From Moorena sp. SIOASIH (GTDB taxonomy: Bacteria > Cyanobacteriota > Cyanobacteriia > Cyanobacteriales > Coleofasciculaceae): a stretch of DNA of 64,000 nt. The translations under genes and the position numbers were made by a program. Shown piece after piece: positions 17,853 through 26,788 of the stretch. Numbering within the stretch: the first letter of the stretch is position 1; each line of letters opens with the position of its first letter. The notes under the pieces were generated by a model. That model did not search any database. It was not told the origin of the DNA and worked only from the letters and a program-made list of their open reading frames with translations. The stretch lies in NCBI RefSeq assembly GCF_010671925.1, contig NZ_JAAHIH010000004.1:673501-737500 (forward strand), written 5' to 3'.

Positions 17853-20800
17853 TTATACGATTACATCCTGATCAACAATAAAATCTGCGTCTGTGAGCTG
17901 ACTTACGGATACCCCGAACACCTGTGCTAAGACTTCGCCATTGGCAGTAATAGTAGTCGCACCACCGCTACCAGCAATCGCCAGATCAGTAAAGGTTAGA
18001 CCTCCACCTAACTTGAACAGATCGATTCCATCTTCAAAACCAAACACAGTATCTGTTCCCTCACCAGGGCTCAAGACATAGGTGTCAATACCGCCTTCGC
18101 CAGATAAGATATCATTGCCTAATCCGCCTTCTAAGGTATCATCACTGTTACCACCAAATAGGGAGTCATTACCATCACCACCAATCAAGGTGTCTGAGTT
18201 TTCTCCCCCAGACAAGTTATCATTACCAGCTCCACCATCGAGGAAGTCTCCATTAGTCCCACCATCAAGGACGTCATCACCGTCACCACCAAGCAGGGTG
18301 TCTGAGTTATCTCCTCCAACCAGGCTATCATTACCAGCTCCACCGTCGAGGGAGTCATTGCCTGAGATACCTTCTAGGGTATCGTTGCCATTACCCCCAA
18401 GCAAGGTATCATCCTGGAAAGTACCAATCACCTTCGAGCTATTATCTTGGATGGCAATCAGAGTAGCTTCCTCACTTACGTTGTTGAAAGCTAAACCATC
18501 ATCAACCACAAACTTGAAAATGCGACTAGGCGCATCAAACACTGTGTCTGGATCGCTATCCACACCAGATGTGTTTTCATACTGGAGGGTGTTGAGGACT
18601 TGCTGGTAATTTTGGATGGTATCTTCCCCACTTAAGGTAAGCATACCACTGTTGGCATCGAAGTTAACCGCGATCAGAGTATTAGTGTTGTCAACACTCA
18701 GCAGTTCCTGTGTGGGATTCAGAAGATTAGCAATTGTTACTTTTGCGCCAACCAGAATGGTGTTCTTACCATCACTCAGAGTCAATTTGTTATCTGGGAA
18801 CAGTGCCAGCTGATTACCGGTAAATGTGATAGTAGCATCAATGCCTTCGGTATCTGGATCTGGGGCAGCAGCTGGAATAGCTGGGGCAGCTGCAATAATT
18901 GGCTCGGGTGCTGGATCAGTATCAGTCGTGGTATCTGAATCAGTCGTGGTATCTGAATCAGTCGTGGTATCTGAATCAGTCGTGGTATCTGAATCAGTCG
19001 TGGTATCTGAATCAGTCGTGGTATCTGAATCAGTCGTGGTATCTGAATCAGTCGTGGTATCTGAATCAGTCGTGGTATCTGAATCAGTCGTGGTATCTGA
19101 ATCAGTCGTGGTATCTGAATCAGTTGTGGTATCTGAATCAGTCGTGGTATCTGAATCAGTGTCTGTATCTGAATCAGTCGTGGTATCTGAATCAGTGTCT
19201 GTATCTGAATCAGTCGTGGTATCTGAATCAGTGTCTGTATCTGAATCAGTCGTGGTATCTGAATCAGTGTCTGTATCTGAATCAGTCGTGGTATCTGAAT
19301 CAGTGTCTGTATCTGAATCAGTGTCTGTATCTGAATCAGTCGTGGTATCTGAATCAGTCGTGGTATCTGAATCAGTCGTGGTATCTGAATCAGTCGTGGT
19401 ATCTGAATCAGTCGTGGTATCTGAATCAGTGTCTGTATCTGAATCAGTCGTGGTATCTGAATCAGTGTCTGTATCTGAATCAGTCGTGGTATCTGAATCA
19501 GTCTTGGTATCTGAATCAGTCTTGGTATCTGTGACCGATACACCATTGAGGTCTATCACGGGAGCATGATTACCGAATAGGACATAGCTAGTCCCTGAAG
19601 TGTTGCCATTGGATGTACTCAGCTCAAGACCAGGTGCGCCGATAATTAGGTCATCAATGTGATCACTATTAACGTCTTTTGCTTTACTGACTGAGAAGCC
19701 TAGGGAGTCAGTACCTTCGATAACTAAGCCATTGTTCCCGTTTAGGGTAGAAAGGTCTACACTGCCAGTAGCTCCCAACTGTTTACTGCCGAACAGCACA
19801 TAAACTTTGCCTGCACCTTCAGCTCCAATCGCAACATCAGCAAACCCATCATAGTTGAGATCCCCAGCATGACTAACTGACCAGCCCAGGAGACCATTCG
19901 CTTCAATCCCTGTGATCGCAAAGCCGTTGGTACCGTTGAGGCTTGCAAGGTTTAAGTTCCCTGTACCAGCAACATCTGTGCCGCCGAACACTACGTAAGC
20001 CTCGCCAACATCAGTCTGGGTATCAGAGTCAACAGAGGGAGCCCCAATGATTAAATCACTAATACCATCACCGTTGACATCGCCAGCATGATTAACAGAC
20101 CAGCCTGCCCTGTCACCGAGATCAAGGGTGGAACCTTCATCAATACCATTAATGACGAAGCCAGTTTTGGGGTCGGAGGAGGGTATCGATGAGAGGTCTA
20201 GGGTTCCAGTGGCACCGACACCTGAACCACCGAACACTACATAAGTCTTGCCAGCAGAACTGTTGTCAGTCAGAGGAGAATCACTACCAGGAGCACCGAT
20301 AGCGAAATCCTTGATGCCATCACCATTGATATCCCCAGCACTACTGACTGAGAAACCTGCCAAGTTTCCTTCAACACTACTGGTGAGGAGGAAACCATTA
20401 GTGCCGTCCAGAGTGGAGAGGTCTAGGCTACCCCCAGAACCTTGTGTGCCTCCAAATACCACATAAGCCTTGCCAGGATTAAGACCGGGAGAAGAAATAG
20501 GCAACAAGGCATGAGGAGCACCAATCAATAGGTCATCTTTCCCATCGTTGTTAACATCCCCTAAATTGCTGATGGAATGACCAGAAAATTCTGCAGGTAC
20601 GACACCATTGATAGCAAAGCCAGATGAGAGATCTACGCTACCAGTAGAGCCTACAGTGGAACCACCAAATATCACATAGCTCACGCCATTGTTGTTGGCA
20701 CCACCACCAGGAGCACTTACCAGTAGATCCTTCGTACCATCACCATTGATATCTCCACCACTGCTAACCGAAAAGCCTAAGAATCCAGTTGAATTAAGAC

Positions 20801-21077
20801 CTGCAATAACGAAACCGTTAGTACCGTCTAGGTCAGCCAGTTTGATGCTACCGCTAGCACCTACACCTGGACCACCGAACACCACATAGCTTGTACCTGA
20901 AAAAAAGCCATTGGGATCAGCCCCTGGGGCTCCGATGATCAGATCATGATTGCCATCACCGTTGATATCTCCAGCGCTGCTGACTGAGAAACCGGAGCGG
21001 TCACCTAAGGTAACACCATTAATAGAGAACCCATTACTGCCGTTAAGGTTTGAAATATTGAATACTTGATTTGACAT
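17853..21077 (-). CDS. Giant FG-GAP / RTX surface or secreted protein with Asp-Thr repeat stalk
   Basis: 1074 residues. Positions 1-500: seven FG-GAP (integrin-alpha-like) repeats with Ca-binding DINGDGxxDLIIGAP loops, probably a beta-propeller. About 513-735: a low-complexity stalk of six-residue units DTTTDS, DTDTDS and DTKTDS, from an 18-bp DNA repeat. About 740-890: an Ig/cadherin-like segment. About 895-1000: RTX nonapeptides (GGxGxDxLxGG) that bind calcium. The C-terminus has no cleavable N-terminal signal partner, which fits type I secretion through a C-terminal signal. Likely an adhesin or extracellular matrix protein. The gene is convergent with 17447-17851. Confidence 0.88.
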   Translation of the reverse strand: MSNQVFNISNLNGSNGFSINGVTLGDRSGFSVSSAGDINGDGNHDLIIGAPGADPNGFFSGTSYVVFGGPGVGASGSIKLADLDGTNGFVIAGLNSTGFLGFSVSSGGDINGDGTKDLLVSAPGGGANNNGVSYVIFGGSTVGSTGSVDLSSGFAINGVVPAEFSGHSISNLGDVNNDGKDDLLIGAPHALLPISSPGLNPGKAYVVFGGTQGSGGSLDLSTLDGTNGFLLTSSVEGNLAGFSVSSAGDINGDGIKDFAIGAPGSDSPLTDNSSAGKTYVVFGGSGVGATGTLDLSSIPSSDPKTGFVINGIDEGSTLDLGDRAGWSVNHAGDVNGDGISDLIIGAPSVDSDTQTDVGEAYVVFGGTDVAGTGNLNLASLNGTNGFAITGIEANGLLGWSVSHAGDLNYDGFADVAIGAEGAGKVYVLFGSKQLGATGSVDLSTLNGNNGLVIEGTDSLGFSVSKAKDVNSDHIDDLIIGAPGLELSTSNGNTSGTSYVLFGNHAPVIDLNGVSVTDTKTDSDTKTDSDTTTDSDTDTDSDTTTDSDTDTDSDTTTDSDTTTDSDTTTDSDTTTDSDTTTDSDTDTDSDTDTDSDTTTDSDTDTDSDTTTDSDTDTDSDTTTDSDTDTDSDTTTDSDTDTDSDTTTDSDTTTDSDTTTDSDTTTDSDTTTDSDTTTDSDTTTDSDTTTDSDTTTDSDTTTDSDTTTDSDTTTDSDTTTDTDPAPEPIIAAAPAIPAAAPDPDTEGIDATITFTGNQLALFPDNKLTLSDGKNTILVGAKVTIANLLNPTQELLSVDNTNTLIAVNFDANSGMLTLSGEDTIQNYQQVLNTLQYENTSGVDSDPDTVFDAPSRIFKFVVDDGLAFNNVSEEATLIAIQDNSSKVIGTFQDDTLLGGNGNDTLEGISGNDSLDGGAGNDSLVGGDNSDTLLGGDGDDVLDGGTNGDFLDGGAGNDNLSGGENSDTLIGGDGNDSLFGGNSDDTLEGGLGNDILSGEGGIDTYVLSPGEGTDTVFGFEDGIDLFKLGGGLTFTDLAIAGSGGATTITANGEVLAQVFGVSVSQLTDADFIVDQDVIV
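18907..19533. repeat. 18-bp tandem repeat inside the RTX protein gene
   Basis: About 34 units of TCTGAATCAGTCGTGGTA, or the variant with GTGTCTGTA, encoding the Asp/Ser/Thr stalk on the minus strand. Two unit types alternate irregularly, suggesting recent slippage or unequal recombination. Copy number is expected to vary between strains. Confidence 0.97.
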
Positions 21078-21354
21078 AGTTAAGTTGGTAGATGTCTATA
21101 TGCTTTCGATTTGACATCATCTCAGCTAATCCTAGTGATTGGGACTAGGATTGTGATAAATTCATCAAAATTTTACTTAATTATGAGGCAGCTTAGCGTA
21201 AATCTTTATATGTTGATTGTAAAGAATTAAGTACTGTAACATAGCTACTACGGGCTTTGAGGTATTAAGTCAGTCAATATGATTAGAATTTCTCGGATTT
21301 TCGTTGTTGGTAGGTAATTGGTGTTGACGAAAAGTCCGCTAATCAAGGGATAAC

Positions 21355-21517
21355 CTTCCTAGACAATCCACCACTCAAGCTTTTTGGTTTTGTTCAAATA
21401 TAGGACTTACGCAAATCTCTCAATTTAACGCTACCTGTAGGGTGGGCAAGGTTTTGCCCACCCTACTAGACTTCCTAGACAATCCACCACTCAAGCTTTT
21501 TGGTTTTGTTCAAATAT
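21355..21517. repeat. Perfect 47-bp direct repeat flanking a 13-bp-stem hairpin
   Basis: CTTCCTAGACAATCC...CAAATAT occurs at 21355-21401 and identically at 21471-21517. Between the copies is a hairpin (21437-21449 with 21454-21466): GTAGGGTGGGCAA, four-base loop, TTGCCCACCCTAC. It could be a small insertion with flanking duplication or a tandem duplication product. Confidence 0.9.
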
Positions 21518-21627
21518 TTATGCACTAAAGAAAATCCGTTATGTAAAGATTTGGCAAAATCGTCAATTTGGCACGACAGTATTATGAAATTGTGCTATTC
21601 ATCTGTGTTTGTTGACACCTAATTTCT

Positions 21628-21712
21628 CCATCTCCCCATCTCCCCATCTCCCCATCTCCCCATTTCCCCATCTCCCCATTTCCCCATCTCCCCATCGCCC
21701 CATCGCCCCATC
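21628..21712. repeat. Tandem octamer array, unit CCCCATCT
   Basis: About ten units of CCCCATCT, with CCCCATTT and CCCCATCG variants at the right. It lies 105 bp upstream of radC. Confidence 0.92.
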
Positions 21713-21816
21713 TAGATTATCGGGATAATCAGCATATTCCCAATCGAATCTAGCTTTCTTAGCTGAAAACGGGATAACTAAAAATAAATCCCTTCAGTCT
21801 TGATCACTGTACATCT

Positions 21817-22548
21817 ATGACATATTGTCTGAGAATTGCTGATATTCCCATCAGTGAACGTCCTCGTGAGCGATTAGTTGCTCTAGGAGCTAAAAATCTG
21901 GCGACAGCGGAACTGCTAGCAATTCTTTTAGGTACAGGTCAAGGCAAAGGAAAGCTTTCTGCGATGGGTTTGGGACAGTTGATTTTACAGGAACTTGCTA
22001 AAGATCAACGAGACCCAATGGCTGTGTTGCGGAATATTAAAGCTCAAGAATTGACCCAAATTCATGGTGTTGGACTAGCGAAAGCCACAACGATTTTAGC
22101 AGCAGTGGAGCTGGGAAAACGGGCATTTCTGTCTCGACCAACAGAAGGTGTAATTATTGATAGTCCAGCCTCAGCAGCAGCATCTTTGAGTCATGACTTA
22201 ATGTGGCAAAATCATGAAAGATTTGCTGTCTTGCTACTCGATGTTAAGAATCATTTGTTGGGTACTCAGATTATTACTGTTGGTACAGCAACAGAAACCA
22301 TTGCTAATCCCCGGGATATTTTCCGAGAAGTGCTGCGCCAAGGAGCAACACAGGTAATTGTGGCTCACAATCATCCCACTGGGAGTGTTGACCCAAGTTT
22401 TCAAGATATTACTCTAACGGAACGGTTATTACAGGTAGGTCAACTCTTATGTATTCCGGTCTTGGATCACTTGATTGTTGGGAATGGTGATTACCAGAGC
22501 ATACGGCAAGTCACCAAACTGTGGGATGAGTATCCCCAGGAAGATTGA
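21817..22548 (+). CDS. radC: RadC-family JAB/MPN protein
   Basis: 243 residues, ATG start. Helix-hairpin-helix-like segment QIHGVGLAKATTIL (81-94) and a C-terminal JAB1/MPN metalloprotease-like domain with the JAMM motif: H184, H186 (HNHPTGS) and D197. The historical name is DNA repair protein RadC, but a direct repair role is not established; the domain suggests a metal-dependent hydrolase. It stands alone, with tandem repeats on both sides. Confidence 0.93.
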   Translation: MTYCLRIADIPISERPRERLVALGAKNLATAELLAILLGTGQGKGKLSAMGLGQLILQELAKDQRDPMAVLRNIKAQELTQIHGVGLAKATTILAAVELGKRAFLSRPTEGVIIDSPASAAASLSHDLMWQNHERFAVLLLDVKNHLLGTQIITVGTATETIANPRDIFREVLRQGATQVIVAHNHPTGSVDPSFQDITLTERLLQVGQLLCIPVLDHLIVGNGDYQSIRQVTKLWDEYPQED

Positions 22549-22929
22549 CGTTTAGCTGTGGCAGACACGGAAGGGTTACCTAATGACTCATATCATACCC
22601 GAATAATTACCCTTAATATAGCACTACGTATTAAGGTTAGGACATTGATACAAGCTGAAAAGCTGTTATAGTAAACTTTTGCCTTTTGCCTTTTGCCTTT
22701 TGCCTTTTGCCTTTTGCCTTGCGCGTAGCCCTATAAAACCCTGCCCATCTCCCCACACGCCCCAAACTCCCCAAACTTCCCACACGCCCTAAACTTCCCA
22801 TCTCCTGTGTGCCAGAAAATGTTAAGTTAAGTATCAAAACGTGTCTTTTCTTTACAAAAGACCAGATCACCCTATTGGTGATCTCTCAACTCCCACGTAT
22901 CATCAAAAAACTATTACAAGGATTCAGCC
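22549..22929. repeat. Spacer with heptamer arrays
   Basis: Carries a TTTTGCC array (about 22676-22718) followed by loosely repeated CCCCAAACT/CCCCATCT words. A short minus-strand frame here is only translated repeat. The end of the spacer should hold the msrB promoter; none is distinctive. Confidence 0.75.
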
Positions 22930-23328
22930 ATGGTTAGTAAAGTACAAAAGACTGAAGCAGAGTGGAAAGAGCAGCTAACACCGGAACAGTTTAAAGTCAC
23001 CAGACAGAAGGGAACGGAAAGAGCCTTCACTGGAGAATACTGGAACAATAAGGACAAGGGTATCTACAAATGTATCTGTTGCGGAACAGAGCTATTTAAC
23101 TCTGATACCAAATATGATTCTGGGACAGGTTGGCCTAGTTTTTACGCACCTATCAAAGAAGAGAATGTAAAGGAGGAACCGGATAACAGCCTATTTATGC
23201 GCAGAACAGAAGTGTTGTGTGCTGTCTGTGACGCTCACCTAGGTCACGTATTTAACGATGGACCACCACCAACTGGCTTACGCTACTGTATGAATTCTGC
23301 TTCTCTTAGTTTCGAGAAACAGGATTAG
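22930..23328 (+). CDS. msrB: Peptide-methionine (R)-S-oxide reductase
   Basis: 132 residues, the usual length of a single-domain MsrB. Zinc-binding cysteine pairs C48/C51 and C97/C100, and the catalytic Cys120 in GLRYCMNSAS; GWPSFYAP at 68-75 is the substrate-binding signature. It reduces the R epimer of methionine sulfoxide in oxidised proteins, probably with thioredoxin. A candidate resolving Cys is C50. Convergent with the nucleotidyltransferase gene (34 bp apart). Confidence 0.96.
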   Translation: MVSKVQKTEAEWKEQLTPEQFKVTRQKGTERAFTGEYWNNKDKGIYKCICCGTELFNSDTKYDSGTGWPSFYAPIKEENVKEEPDNSLFMRRTEVLCAVCDAHLGHVFNDGPPPTGLRYCMNSASLSFEKQD

Positions 23329-23362
23329 AAAAACAGGATTAATTAGATCAAGTACCCTAAGT

Positions 23363-24247
23363 TTAATTGGGAAAATCAATTATGGTCTGTCGATAAAACT
23401 GGGGCATTCCGGTATCAAAATACTTGCCTTTAACTAGATAACCGGTTATGCCCTCTTCTTGTCGCAATTTATCAAGACAGGATGTGAGCTGAAATTCACC
23501 TTTTTCACGGATATTGTGGTTGATGTGCTCTTCAAGATACTCAAAAATTTTCGGCTTGAGTACATACATACCAAATACCGCTAAAAACTGATCCTCCGCC
23601 ATTCCTTCCATATGGAGATAGGCTCGCGCATACTCAAGAGTAGGCTTTTCATAAAGCTCTGTCACACGCAACCGTGATTCTGACTCTTCCCAAATCCCAG
23701 TCACACAACCAGCTTTATGAATAATCTCTCCTGGCATTACTGTCAAGGCAACAACGCTCTGATCAACCTGGTTATAAACTTTTAGAACTTGACTAGCACA
23801 GGAATTTTCATGGTCAGAAGTGTAAACATGATCCCCCAGCAACAATAGAAAAGGCTGATCATTTACCCATTCTTTGGCACAAAATACAGCCTGACCATAG
23901 CCTTCTTGCTCCTCTTGAATCAGAAAGGTAATTCTTTGGCCTAAATCCTGTAAATATTGGCTGTATGCTTGGTTTTCTGGAGAGAGTTTATCGAATAGTT
24001 CGGGTTTGGGGGGGGACTTAAAAAATTCTTCAAAATGTTTGCGATCGCTTTTTTGAACCACAATCCCCACTTCTTCTATCCCAGCACTGACCGCTTCTTC
24101 TACAATCGCCATGATCACTGGTTTCGCCCTACCATCCCGGTCAATAATCGGAAATAACTCTTTTTTTACCACTTTGGTGGCTGGAAACAAACGGGTCCCA
24201 AAACCCGCTGCAGGAATTACAGCTTTGCGAACTTTATTGGTCTGCAT
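23363..24247 (-). CDS. Sugar-1-phosphate nucleotidyltransferase, GalU-like
   Basis: 294 residues. N-terminal nucleotide-binding loop AAGFGTRLFPATK (13-25) and the metal/substrate motif LLLLGDHVY (about 139-147). The family-typical KEMLP is KELFPI here, so it is a divergent member. It would join a sugar-1-phosphate with UTP (or another NTP) to give a nucleotide sugar and pyrophosphate. It overlaps the upstream GHMP kinase gene by 14 bp, so the two are almost certainly one operon and act in sequence. The exact sugar is unknown. Confidence 0.87.
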   Translation of the reverse strand: MQTNKVRKAVIPAAGFGTRLFPATKVVKKELFPIIDRDGRAKPVIMAIVEEAVSAGIEEVGIVVQKSDRKHFEEFFKSPPKPELFDKLSPENQAYSQYLQDLGQRITFLIQEEQEGYGQAVFCAKEWVNDQPFLLLLGDHVYTSDHENSCASQVLKVYNQVDQSVVALTVMPGEIIHKAGCVTGIWEESESRLRVTELYEKPTLEYARAYLHMEGMAEDQFLAVFGMYVLKPKIFEYLEEHINHNIREKGEFQLTSCLDKLRQEEGITGYLVKGKYFDTGMPQFYRQTIIDFPN

Positions 24248-25286
24248 AAATCGTTAACGTCAAAGATTCCATGTGGGGAAAATCACGCTCAATAATTTTA
24301 ATTAACTTTTGTTGACTTTCCTTGTCTTTAACAATGAATTGTGCACTGCCATCCCCTTGAGAGCCAACTCCCTTTCCCCCTAGGATATAAGGTTGAATTG
24401 GTTCATACTTCAGGATTTGGTGCAGCACTCCAGCAGTTAATTGCTCAGGGCAAGCAGGGATAAGATAGCGGTCGAATTCAGCTTGTGCCTGGTTCATCAA
24501 GGCACCAATCCGTTCAGCATCACCCGTTTGCAGAGCCTCAACTGCCTCCTGAGTAATTTTAGAACTGATTGGACCAAGATAGTGCTGAACATTCTGTTGT
24601 ATTTCGTTAGTGGCGAACGGATAGCACTGATTAAGTTTACTCAGGATTTCCTGAGTATTTTTGCTGGCCCCGAGGTCTACGATTACAAAAAATAGATTCC
24701 GAGGTACCTTGAGTTCAGTAATATCGGTGTGATCACCATCAAACATCATCATGATCGGTCGATTGCCATAAGCACACGCGAAGTCCATCCGACCACATTG
24801 GGAAGGGGTGGTGGTTTCCCCTAGATAGGCTAACTCCATTTCCTCTTGGAGGGTCATGTTTAAGTCATACAGGAGATTGAAGCTGCGGGCAACTAGGACA
24901 CAAATTGCTGCACTTGAGGATAGCCCTTTCTTGATCGGTAAGTCAGTGCGGTAATTATCGATTTCAATTCCACCAACAGAGTAGCGAGAGAGACACTGGT
25001 AGGCAACCCCAGCAGCATAACTAAAAAAACCGCCTTTTTTAGCAACAGCGAGCAGAGCACTCTTTTCCATTGGTAAACTAATAGAAACGGTCGGTTTCCC
25101 CTGACTCAGGGAAGTACGCATAATCAGCTCGGTCGGATCAGATAAGACCAGAGCATAAAGTCCCTGATTGGTTCCGGTGATTAGGGTGTAGCCCCTTGCC
25201 AGCTGGGGATTTAGGCAGCGATACCCCCCTGCCCAATCACTATGTTCCCCAAATAGACAAAGGCGACCTGGGACAAACAGTTTCAT
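24234..25286 (-). CDS. GHMP-family sugar kinase
   Basis: 350 residues from the ATG at 25286 (MKLFVPGRLCLFGEHSDW); the frame extends 39 codons upstream without similarity. All three GHMP motifs are present: FGEHSDWAGGY at the N-terminus, the ATP loop IKKGLSSSAAICVL in the middle, and GGKGVGSQGDGSAQF near the C-terminus. The first motif resembles galactokinase and glucuronokinase. It probably phosphorylates a free sugar at C1, and the product feeds the overlapping nucleotidyltransferase: a salvage route to a UDP-sugar. Confidence 0.88.
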   Translation of the reverse strand: MKLFVPGRLCLFGEHSDWAGGYRCLNPQLARGYTLITGTNQGLYALVLSDPTELIMRTSLSQGKPTVSISLPMEKSALLAVAKKGGFFSYAAGVAYQCLSRYSVGGIEIDNYRTDLPIKKGLSSSAAICVLVARSFNLLYDLNMTLQEEMELAYLGETTTPSQCGRMDFACAYGNRPIMMMFDGDHTDITELKVPRNLFFVIVDLGASKNTQEILSKLNQCYPFATNEIQQNVQHYLGPISSKITQEAVEALQTGDAERIGALMNQAQAEFDRYLIPACPEQLTAGVLHQILKYEPIQPYILGGKGVGSQGDGSAQFIVKDKESQQKLIKIIERDFPHMESLTLTIYADQ

Positions 25287-25760
25287 CACTGAGTTAAATT
25301 TATAGCAGTCTTGATTGGAATATAATACAGCCGGTGATTGCAGTGGGAGCTCCCGAGAGGCTACAGTGTATTTTACTGAGCTGCAAAGCACTATATAAAG
25401 CACTATAGTATGACATTGCGATCAGAGGGATTGCATTCAAAGACGGCAAGACACCACCAGACGGGGAAACTGTCGATAGAGGGTGCTACCGATGAATGCT
25501 ACTTGGTATTAACTAGAACTTTTGAAACCTCTATGTGGGTAGATAGAAATAAACGTAAAGTGGTAACTACGTTGAACGTTTTATGTTAACTGTTGTATGC
25601 AAGAGTTGGCTGTGGATGCCTAAGGTCAACACTCACTAGTAAACACTTAACAATATACATAGTTACCCCGTGATTCAAATCACGCTTTACTGGCAGAAGG
25701 TTAACAACTTATTAAAACTTAAATCACCCCTGCTCAACCTCAGATATTTGATTATGAAGA
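25287..25760. other. Intergenic region between divergent genes
   Basis: Should contain two outward promoters. The only distinct element is a short palindrome, GTGATTCAAATCAC (25670-25683), of operator-like size. No gene, RNA or repeat array is recognised. Confidence 0.45.
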
Positions 25761-26294
25761 ATGCCAGGAAAAATTTCATCAGGGAAATCTAGCATGACAG
25801 CTTTGATTAATTTGGAAACCTCCCAGACCAGTGCTTGTGTCACTGCTTGGCTCAGAAAGCACACCCTTTATCTAGGGTTCATTGGTCTTTATGTGGTAGA
25901 ATTACAAAGTATCTTGGCTCACCGGGGATATTACTTTGGTCCATTAGATGGTATCTTTGACACAGAGATTGAATATGCTGTGCAAGGCTACCAGCAAAAG
26001 GTATTTCTCAGAGCAACTGGTATTGTAGACCAAAACACATGGCAAGCTCTTCTGAGTGGTACTCCGGTCAATATGCCGATTCTACGTCCTGGTAGTTTTG
26101 GTGAGGCTGTCAAAACAGTCCAAGAAGTACTTTGGATTAGTGACTACTATACCGCTGAGATTGATGGCATCTTCGCTTCCCTGACACTCGAAGCAGTGCA
26201 ACGCTTCCAACTGGACAGGGGTTTGCTAGGCAATGGTGTAGTTAGTGAACACACCTGGAACGCCTTGAGCGAGATGCCTCGCTATGTCTATTAG
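25761..26294 (+). CDS. Peptidoglycan-binding-domain protein
   Basis: 177 residues with two tandem PG_binding_1 domains (about 48-95 and 107-172). Each has the pattern LQ.IL...GY..GPLDGIF...E.AVQ.YQ and TWQALLSG; the second repeats it as VQEVL...DYYTAEIDGIF...EAVQRFQ. No clear signal peptide, so export or cell-wall location is uncertain. An internal ATG at 25794 is an alternative start. The last codons lie in a triplicated 14-15 bp repeat. Confidence 0.88.
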   Translation: MPGKISSGKSSMTALINLETSQTSACVTAWLRKHTLYLGFIGLYVVELQSILAHRGYYFGPLDGIFDTEIEYAVQGYQQKVFLRATGIVDQNTWQALLSGTPVNMPILRPGSFGEAVKTVQEVLWISDYYTAEIDGIFASLTLEAVQRFQLDRGLLGNGVVSEHTWNALSEMPRYVY

Positions 26295-26323
26295 GCTATG
26301 TCTATTAGGCTATGTCTATTAGT
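26281..26323. repeat. Triplicated GCTATGTCTATTAG across a stop codon
   Basis: Three tandem copies begin at the final codons (RYVY-stop) of the peptidoglycan-binding gene. Two extra copies lie after the stop, so repeat expansion would not change the protein. Confidence 0.85.
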
Positions 26324-26742
26324 GCGTTAGTCCTGTTATAAAGTATTGATACCAAGTTGCGATCAATCAAAGATATTATCCTTTGAACTGGTGAGGGAGT
26401 GAGCAGGTGAGCAGGGACTAGATTATGAAAGCAACTTGGTATGATTAGGGGTGTTCAGGGGGGCGCTTGAGGTAGATGGGGAGCAAGAAATACGGATATG
26501 AACGCCAAACTGTAAGCTAACTGGGGTAAGCTTACAGTTCTGTTCCTGTATCTTTCCCCGGAATTGATTTAGGCATCAGTGGCAAGACGCGATCGCTTCC
26601 CAAACCCATGCAATGGCAACCACCATGCAATGGCAGCATTTCTACATGCTTAACAATCCCCAAATTCAGCGACAAGGAGCAGAGCTATAGTACCATATTG
26701 TTTAACTGAGTTATTAGCACATTAGACTTGATAACGGCAATT
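26295..26742. other. Intergenic region with hairpin and small repeats
   Basis: Holds an 11-bp-stem hairpin at 26508-26539 (AACTGTAAGCT, ten-base loop, AGCTTACAGTT) that may terminate the upstream transcript. A duplicated CCATGCAATGGCA (near 26607 and 26622) is also present. No gene. Confidence 0.6.
26508..26539 (+). terminator. Hairpin, possible terminator
   Basis: Perfect 11-bp stem AACTGTAAGCT / AGCTTACAGTT with a ten-base loop, about 215 bp after the peptidoglycan-binding gene. No T run follows, so termination activity is uncertain. Confidence 0.45.
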
Positions 26743-26787
26743 ATGTTATGTTAATTTTCATGAAGCTCCTGAAAATTGACATAACAT
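26743..26787 (+). promoter_or_regulatory. 18-bp hairpin abutting the DUF4079 start codon
   Basis: ATGTTATGTTAATTTTCA (26743-26760), nine-base loop, TGAAAATTGACATAACAT (26770-26787): 18 pairs with one G-U. The ATG start is at 26789, so the stem covers the whole region where a ribosome-binding site should be. This suggests either an RNA structure controlling translation or a DNA dyad for a repressor. Confidence 0.65.
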
Positions 26788-26788
26788 T

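Larger units (their letters stand above)
21078..21816. other. Intergenic region with direct repeat, hairpin and octamer array
   Basis: Between divergent genes. It contains the 47-bp direct repeat (21355-21401 and 21471-21517), the hairpin between the two copies, and a tandem TCTCCCCA array (about 21628-21712) just upstream of radC. No gene is supported. Confidence 0.75.

Noticed and set aside
18826..19569. Long plus-strand open frames opposite the RTX gene stalk
   Set aside because: They exist only because the 18-bp repeat has no stops in several frames; the peptides are pure repeats and the minus-strand gene has real domains on both sides.
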